Shown: positions 57,801-64,000 of the stretch, piece by piece
Layout of the letters: each line of letters starts with the position of its first letter
Numbering within the stretch: the first letter of the stretch is position 1
Source of the DNA: Jacaranda mimosifolia
Lineage: Eukaryota > Streptophyta > Magnoliopsida > Lamiales > Bignoniaceae
Reading direction: 5' to 3'
Length of the DNA stretch: 64,000 nt
NCBI GenBank assembly: GCA_018894105.1
Contig: CM032120.1
Coordinates: forward strand, 30,960,710-31,024,709
The notes under the pieces: model-generated
What the model saw: only the letters and a program-made list of their open reading frames with translations
The model's database searches: none
What the model was told of the DNA's origin: nothing
Made by a program: the position numbers and the translations under genes

Positions 57801-57937
57801 AAAGGGAAGAATCAGAGGATTAAATTAGAGATTGAATCTATAGTCGATTGATAAATTTTAATTTTGTTTTATTTGTATGATTTTTTTTATCTTATAATTT
57901 GTTTTTATTATTGCAGACAAAGAAAATTTTGCTTACA

Positions 57938-57960
57938 AATTTTAGCACGCCCAGTGGGAC
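57938..57960 (+). other. Element G primer binding region
   Basis: The sequence after the LTR, 'tagcacgcccagtgggac', closely matches the one after element H's LTR (63351-63374). This is the primer site position; the tRNA is not assigned. Confidence 0.65.
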
Positions 57961-58006
57961 GATATCTCCCTCTCATCTCTTTCCTTTATCAAGATTAAAG
58001 TATCAA

Positions 58007-59128
58007 ATGACTGCCAACAAGACTACAACATAGAAAATTACTACGTCAAATTCCTCAAGTATAGGAGCAAAAGGTGTTGGTGTCATCACAAAAAGTATGT
58101 CCAAGAAGTTGCAATCATCTTTGGAGGTGGCTCTTTCGCTTGTGATAGAAAATGTGTTGTTGCTGCAATCTATTGATATGAATGAAGATAGTGGAGACTC
58201 AAAGGAAGAATTCTCATCATCTATCCCCACTCAACATCAAATTCCTTGAGCATGGTGACGGTGATGGTAACAAGTGCTACAACTTGGAGGAACAAGTTGC
58301 AAATCTGACGAAGGTCATTAAAGGACTCACGAAGCATGTCTAAGAGCGAGACTTTCAAATCTCCAAATTGATGAGCAGAATGGACAATCTTGATGCAAGT
58401 TGCATGGTGGAGAAACAAATTGAGGCTCAGGATGAAGGCAAAACATCCACGAAGAAACAATCAGCCAAAAATGAAAAGACCACAACTAAAGAACTACAAG
58501 TTTCCACTGATGACTAATTCCCATTAACCCATTGAAGGAGTTTATCATGGAGACTATCAAAGACAAGCTTGATTGAAGTTCTAAGTCGTATATGACTTAC
58601 TCCAAGTCATATACTTAAAGGATTGACAACTTGAAGATGCCAATTGGTTACCAGCCCCCAAAGTTTCAATAATTTGATGGCAAGGGCAACCCAAAATAGC
58701 ACGTGACTCATTTCATTGAGACTTGTAATAATGCTAGGACATATGGAGATCGTTTGGTCAAGAAATTTGTTTGATCAATAAAAGAAAATGCTCGAAGGAC
58801 AGTCAATATGATTGAACTCACAAATTCCCACCAGTGGAAAGAAGAGCCGATCATTGAATACATCAATCACTAGAGAAATTTGAGTCTTAACTGCAAAGAT
58901 CAATTGTCGGATGTTTCAGCCATTGAGATGTGTATCCAAGGAATGCACTGGAGTTTTTGCAATATACTTCAAGGAATCAAACCAAAAACTTTTGAAGATT
59001 TGGCAACTCGTGCACATGATATTGAAATAAGCCTGAATTTTGATGAATAAGAAGAATCAAGTAATGCTGATGATGATGAAGATGTTGGAGACAGTAATTT
59101 TCATCTTCAAATCACAAATGCTCCTTGA
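58007..59128 (+). pseudogene. Element G gag, with deleted core segment
   Basis: Gag of a plant Ty3/gypsy element. ATG at 58007; visible blocks are 'SMSKKLQSSLEVALSLVIEN' (about 58095-58155), 'MPIGYQPPKFQ' and 'FDGKGNPK' (about 58638-58696), 'HFIETCNNARTYGDRLVKKF' (about 58710-58769), then directly 'RRTVNMIELTNSHQWKEEPI' (about 58795-58854) and 'LNCKDQLSDVSAIEMCIQGM' (about 58885-58944), 'LQGIKPKTFEDLATRAHDIE'. About 30 residues that usually lie between 'KKFV' and 'RRTV' (the segment with a W-Y-T-D-L-E type motif) are missing. Ends with a stop at 59126-59128. Several stops and frameshifts. Confidence 0.85.
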
Positions 59129-59945
59129 TAAGAGCCTAAACTATCAATAATGCTTCCAGATAAGAGTATAAACTATTTAAAATTCTCGAGTCTCCAAGTA
59201 TTCAAGTCAAAGGCTCAAGTCTCTAAGTTTCCAATTCCAAGATTAAAATTTTTAAGTCTCCAATTCAAAGACTCAAGTCTCCAAGTTTTCAAATTCGAGA
59301 TCATATCTCAAGTTTCCAAGTATTCAAGTCAAGGCTCAAGTTTCAAAGTCTTCAAATTCAAAACTCAAGTCTACAAATCTCTAAATCCACGACTCAAGTC
59401 TTCAGGTCTTCAAATTCAAGACTCAAGTCTCCAGATGTCCAATTCAATACTCAATTCTTCAAGTTTCCAAATTAAAGACTCAAATCTTCAAGTCTTCAAG
59501 TCTAAAGCTCAAGTCTCAAATTTAAAATGCTCCTAGATACGAGCATAAACTATTTGAGAATTTTAAATTACAATTTTTTCATATGCTCCTTGATAAGAGT
59601 TTAAACTATCAATAAAGCTCCTAGATATGAGCATAAACTGTCTAAATATTAAAAGTCTCCCCATGTGCTCCTTTATATGAGCTTATACTTTCAATAAGGT
59701 TCCTAGATATGAGAATAAACAATCTAAATATTTCAATTCTCTTCATGTACTCCTTGATAAGTGCGTAAACTGTCTATTAAGTCAAACTCAAGCAAACTCC
59801 TTGACATGAGTATAAATTGTCAACTAAATTCAACTAGATTCCTTAACATGAGTATAAAATTTCTATTCAAGTTAAATATGCTCCTTGACGCATTAGCTTA
59901 AATTGCATATTATTCCTAGCCTGCATGAGTATAAACTATGTACGG
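59119..59945 (+). repeat. Two intermingled degenerate microrepeat families downstream of element G gag
   Basis: Family 1: about ten copies of 'gctccttgataagagcataa'-like text followed by 'actatc', for example near 59119, 59149, 59527, 59585, 59618, 59659, 59700 and 59751. Family 2 (about 59185-59520): many 'aagtctccaagt', 'caagtcttcaa' and 'aattcaagactc' words every 10-20 bases. They take the place where pol should be. The open frame at 59150-59536 only reads these repeats. Confidence 0.85.
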
Positions 59946-60129
59946 CACCCTCCTCAAAAGGAGATTTACCTTTAATTATGTTATAACTTGACCCTTTTAC
60001 CATAGATCGAGGAATGCTTCGAGGATGTTCTTATTGCATACGTATGTGCAAAATGGAGAGAAAAGGAAAAATTCTCAAATACTTCAAGCCTTGCCTCTTT
60101 CGTGGATGATCGACACATCTTTCGCCAGG

Positions 60130-60147
60130 TCTTGAAGTGTGGACATT
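60130..60147 (+). other. Element G polypurine-like tract
   Basis: The sequence before the 3' LTR reads 'cttgaagtgtggacatt', weakly purine-rich. Its position is right for the plus-strand primer, but it is degenerate. Confidence 0.5.
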
Positions 60148-61161
60148 TGTAGACATATCAATTCTTAGCCAATGGAAATATGACACATGTAAAATAATAT
60201 CCTATATATTAATTTAAAATTTTTATTTGTTTCTTGGAAATTTATTAAATTTAATTTCAAAAAATAAATAGTTAATTTTAATTAATACTCTAGTATTTAT
60301 TTTATACTCAAATCAAATATTGATAAGTGTCAAACATGAAGTGTATATGTCTATAGACCAATCAAATCAAATATATTTGATATTACCTGTTGATATCTGA
60401 TATTATTTCTTGATATCTGGTATTATCTTTTGATACTTGATCTTGATATTTGATATTATCTTATCGAAGAGATAATCATCAAAGAAATTCAATAAATCTG
60501 GAAATCTCCCATCAAACATCTATATAAAGGGGGTGACCAAAGCTTAGTCAACATACAACACAAATTCCAGTAAGTGAGAGAAGCTTTGAAGGAATCCAGC
60601 AATTCTCTCAATTAAATTCAAGGAGATCCACAACGTTCAAGGTTTTCTTCATGAAGCTCATATATTTTTTGGCATTGAATTCAAGATTAAGGTGCAAAGC
60701 CCTGGGATTGACGTTATTTTTCTTCAAATCAAATTTAAGGAGACCCACAAAATTCAAAGCGTTCTTCGCGAAGCTCATATATTTTGGCGTTTGATTTGAG
60801 ATTAAGGTGCAAAGCCCTCGAATTGACATTATTTTTCTTCAAATCAAATTTAAGAAAATCCACGATGTTCAAAGCATGCTTCACGGAGCTCGTATATTTT
60901 TTTGTTTGATTCAAGATTAAAGTACGAAACTCTCGAATTGGACGTTATTTTTCTTCAAATCAAATTTAAGAGATCCACGACGTTCAAGGCGTTCTTCGCT
61001 AAGCTCATTAAATTCAAGATCATATTTAAAAAAGAAGAATCGGGGAGTATATTAGAAATTGAATTCACAGTTGATTGATAAATTTCAATTTTATTTTATT
61101 TGTACGATTTTTCTTGTCTTGTAATTTTTTTATTATTGCAAACAAAGTAATTTTGCTTACA
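60148..61161 (+). repeat. Element G 3' LTR
   Basis: 1014 bp copy of 57016-57937 with four units of the ~115 bp repeat (starting near 60620, 60737, 60852 and 60968) instead of three. Confidence 0.93.
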
Positions 61162-62336
61162 ATAACATAACCGATTTTTCTTACTACTCTGTTACCCAAG
61201 CACTCAGATCGTTATACATGTGGCATGGTCGGCCGTATGCCAGATCCCACCACCCACAAACAACTATCTTTAACTATCTGCAAGTCCGGATCTTTAGTGG
61301 ATACTAGCCAGAAGACTAGCCACCATCGGTCTATATGCCCGATCATCTTTTTGGACCTAGTCTTGGGCCCAACCCGCCCCATGGCATCCCTACGGGCGGT
61401 AACATCCCAAGATCATCCTCAAGGACACTCAAACATAATGCCAACATGTAAAATGTATTTCAAAATGCTTATTAGAAGCATGTATCTCACACTGAACAGA
61501 ACAATATAATTCATAAAACATTGGCCGGCAAGGCCATATAAACATCATATAGAATGATTAACTAAGAGTATAAAACAAAATTTAGTTAGCAAGGCCAAAG
61601 TAAGAACATATATAGGGAAAGCCGGCAAGGCTATAGGGTATATGAGATAGAAAAATGGATGACATAGTAGGAGTTCTGGGCACCAGAATGAATACAATCA
61701 AATTCAACAAATAGACACAGGGAATTCAAACATCGAAGATCATTCACTTTCCAAAAGATATATAGGATTTTCCCTCATCTTAAAACTCCACAAAGGTGCT
61801 ATCCCGTTCTACTGCCCTATAAACCCTAGTTCCCATCACCTATTCCAATAGAATATATTTAAATGTCAAATGTTTGCATCGTATCCTTTAAACAATAATT
61901 AAATCATTTATACCTTAATATCAGGTGTTGATTACGAGGCATATCTATCTATCCTAGGTTCTATCTCCATTTCGGATACGATAATTTAGGCTAGAATATT
62001 TTGATTATCTAAATGATTCTAACAAAATCATCATACTAATGTTGCTACAGTATTAACAAAGTATTTATTTACTCCGAGTCACTGATCATTTGTTAAGTTA
62101 ATAGTCCAAGCTTATGTATAGTAATCCAACTAAATTGAAAGGAATTATCATATTCCATTAATAATTAATCCTTGCAACGTTACATAAAAGTTAGGCTTAT
62201 TTTTACACTGATTATCTTAATTTATGATAATTAAGTTTTAATTAACAGCTTGGGCTCACATATTACTATACAAAACTTATATATCCAAACATTTCGGCTT
62301 GATATCACAAATCTTATCCTCATAGTCCATGCTTAC
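61162..62336 (-). repeat. LTR E, third segment
   Basis: Resumes after element G. 'ggagttctgggcaccagaat' (about 61670) matches 40614 of element C, and 'ccaaacatttcggcttgata' (about 62285) matches 30927 and 41640. Interrupted by element H at 62337. The far end of the LTR is outside the window. Confidence 0.78.
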
Positions 62337-63350
62337 TGTTGATACTAAAACTTTATTGGGGTAAATCACCATTTAATAGCATAAATAAATTGGCTATTGA
62401 TTTGGGTCCTAAATTAAAGTCCATAATCAATTTGAGCTTTATACAATGGGCTAATCCAAGATGAATTATAAAAAAGTCTTATTTATTTTGGATTAGCTAG
62501 TTGGGCCAAACATATTTAAATATGGCCATTAGTAAATTAAGCTCATCTCAAGTGGTATTCAAGCCCAAGGGAGGGCCTCAAGCTTCAAGTCATCAAATCT
62601 TAATTTGTGCCAGTAAAAAGGGGTGCTGGGAGACATACCAAATATCAAGAAATTCAAGCATCAAGCTCTCAAGTCTAAGCTCTTGCCACGAAGAAGTGCT
62701 AATAGCATAAATAAATTGGCTATTATTTGGGTCCTAAATTAAAGTCCATAATCAATTTAGGCTTTATACAATGGGCTAATCCAAGATGAATTATAAAAAA
62801 GTCTTATTTATTTTGGATTAGCTAATTGGGCCAAACATATTTAAATATGGCCATTAGTAAATTAAGCTCATCTCAATTGGTATTCAAGCCCAAGGGAGGA
62901 CTCAAGCTTCAAGTCATCAAATCTTAATTTGTGCCTGTAAAAAAGGGTGCTGGGAGACATACCAAATATCAAGAAATTCACACATCAAGAAATTCAAGCA
63001 TCAAGATCTCAAGTCCAAGCTCTTGCCACGAAGAAGTGCTGCAACTAAAAGGGTTCTACATCTTCTTCAAAAGCATTAAATTTTGAAGACCTTGATATCA
63101 AAATAAATACTTGATTTCAAGGTGGTTTGTGACTTCATCTACAAGTATAGGAGGGAATTGCACATCCAATTCAAGAACAAGCATCAAGCCCCTTGAATCA
63201 AATGCAAAGGAAAAGAATCAGAGGAATTAGTCTTCCATTACGGAGGTATTTTCAGAGATTAAAATCAGTTTTTATTTTTAATAAATATTGAATTTGTCCA
63301 TATTTTTCTTGTTTTGTAATTCTTTTTGCAGACACAAATTTGTGTGAACA
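62337..63350 (+). repeat. Element H 5' LTR
   Basis: About 1014 bp, from TGTTGATACT to TGTGAACA. The ends are inferred from the PBS and from the point where LTR E similarity stops. It contains a 326/340 bp direct duplication. Confidence 0.75.
62375..63040 (+). repeat. 326-340 bp tandem duplication in element H LTR
   Basis: Unit 1 62375-62700, unit 2 62701-63040, both from 'aatagcataaataaattggc' to 'ccacgaagaagtgct'. Very similar; unit 2 has an extra short copy of 'aagaaattca.gcatc'. Confidence 0.92.
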
Positions 63351-63374
63351 AATTTCTGGCACGCTCAGTGGGAC
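63351..63374 (+). other. Element H primer binding region
   Basis: 'tctggcacgctcagtgggac' directly after the LTR, parallel to element G's. The tRNA is not assigned. Confidence 0.7.
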
Positions 63375-63436
63375 AATCTCTACCTCTTATCTCTTTCTCC
63401 TATATCAAAGTTCCAATTGTCAGTTCCAAACGCTCC

Positions 63437-64000
63437 ATGGCACCTAAGAAGAACCAAGTCACCATTGTGAATTAGAAAGACATTATAGATATTATTGATG
63501 CAGCTGGTCAATCCTCCATTGGGGCAAGGTCGTTGATACTACTCCATTAGATAGCTCGAACTTAGCAACTCATATGGAGATCAAGTCCAAATCATCTTTT
63601 TTTGTTGCGCTGCCTGTAATAGTAACTGAAACAACTACAGTGGACGAACAACTTGCTTAGATGGCTCAAGCTATAGCTAATCTTCAGAAGATTATGGAAG
63701 ACAAAGACCTTCAAATCCCCCAATTAATTAACAAGCCGGAGAACTCAGATGTTGGAAAGTCTAGCCAGAATCGTTTATCCTCCTCAACTTATGTTGAAAA
63801 TGAGAAACAAATAGATGAGGCACCACACAAGCAAGACTCAGTACAATAATCTAATCACTTTACCACATTTGTTGTTGCGCTGTCCATGCAACAATTGCAA
63901 AAGATGATAACTAACACTATTAGAGCACAGTATGGTGGACCTTCGCAAATTTGCTTGTGTACTCAAAATCATACACTAAGAAGGTTGACGTATTAAGGAT
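63437..64000 (+). pseudogene. Element H gag, N-terminal part
   Basis: ATG at 63437 ('MAPKKNQVTIVN', then a stop). After frame changes: 'EIKSKSSFFVALPVIVTETT' near 63580-63630, 'MAQAIANLQKIMEDKDLQIP' at 63661, and 'MQQLQKMITNTIRAQYGGPS' near 63885-63945. These are typical of the N-terminal region of plant Ty3/gypsy gag proteins with the same core domain as element G's. The rest is outside the window. A stop near 63849 and others show that it is broken. Confidence 0.8.

Larger units (their letters stand above)
57016..57937 (+). repeat. Element G 5' LTR
   Basis: 922 bp, TGTAGACATATC to TTTTGCTTACA. It contains CTATATAAA at 57409-57417 and three units (the last partial) of a ~115 bp repeat starting near 57509, 57624 and 57739. 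Confidence 0.93.
57016..61161 (+). mobile_element. Element G: gag-only LTR retrotransposon, 4.1 kb
   Basis: LTRs 57016-57937 and 60148-61161 with a perfect 5 bp target duplication 'ataac' (57011-57015 and 61162-61166). Between them are a PBS, a gag remnant and two degenerate repeat arrays; no protease, RT, RNase H or integrase motif was found. It is a non-autonomous derivative of a plant Ty3/gypsy element, related through its gag to element H. The LTRs differ by one internal repeat unit. Confidence 0.92.
62337..64000 (+). mobile_element. Element H: Ty3/gypsy LTR element, 5' part
   Basis: 5' LTR 62337-63350, then a PBS similar to that of element G and a gag beginning at 63437, running to the window's end. 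Inserted in LTR E. The left flank 'cttac' would be the target duplication; the right side is outside the window. Confidence 0.82.

Noticed and set aside
59150..59536. 128-codon open frame rich in Ser, Lys, Phe
   Set aside because: It only reads the 'aagtctccaagt' microrepeats of element G.
60608..60829. 73-codon minus-strand open frame with repeated NPRALHLNLEF-type peptides
   Set aside because: It reads the 115 bp repeat units of the element G LTR in antisense.

Overview
This window is repeat-dense plant nuclear DNA, probably heterochromatic or pericentromeric and most likely from a eudicot (the species cannot be told from the sequence). Evidence for a plant: Ty3/gypsy elements of two plant lineages (chromovirus with very long LTRs, and Tat with an extra antisense ORF), an initiator-Met tRNA primer site, plant-type hAT and PIF/Harbinger transposases, and methylation-style C-to-T / G-to-A decay. 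No intact host gene, tRNA or rRNA was found; every recognisable protein is from a mobile element and almost all are broken.

Layout. (A) 1891-6747 plus 17462-18622: plus-strand chromovirus with protease, RT, RNase H, integrase and chromodomain remnants. Its ~2.8 kb 3' LTR is split by (B) 6748-17461, a minus-strand Tat element. A itself sits in a ~400-430 bp satellite array (18640-20645). 20646-25900 is AT-rich and holds a tandem duplication (21021-21810) and a decayed PIF/Harbinger element with transposase and Myb/SANT genes (about 23150-25119, minus). 25901-28674 and 42831-45119 are one AT-rich repeat block interrupted by (J) a 1.6 kb TIR element (26471-28073), (C) a 14 kb minus-strand chromovirus derivative (28675-42830) and (I) a foldback element (43031-44121). 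C carries (D) a hAT transposon (34616-38683) with a perfect 8 bp target duplication. From 45120 an antisense chromovirus LTR (E) has been hit three times: by (F) a plus-strand Tat element (45353-56360, TSD atact), (G) a gag-only LTR element (57016-61161, TSD ataac) and (H) a related LTR element running off the window (62337-64000).

How the parts work together. B and F are relatives: gag, protease, RT, RNase H, a second RNase H-like domain and integrase lie on one strand. Between integrase and the 3' LTR is a separate gene on the opposite strand with its own TATA-like site and two conserved GT-AG introns. Those introns survive reverse transcription because they are antisense to the element's genomic RNA. 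Downstream of integrase each has a different minisatellite. G and H share a gag lineage; G has lost all of pol. The RT signatures of B and F are each broken by an Asp-to-Asn change, so mobility would have depended on other copies. The most interesting material is the spliced antisense gene of B and F, the minisatellites inside LTRs and 3' UTRs, and the order of nested insertions.
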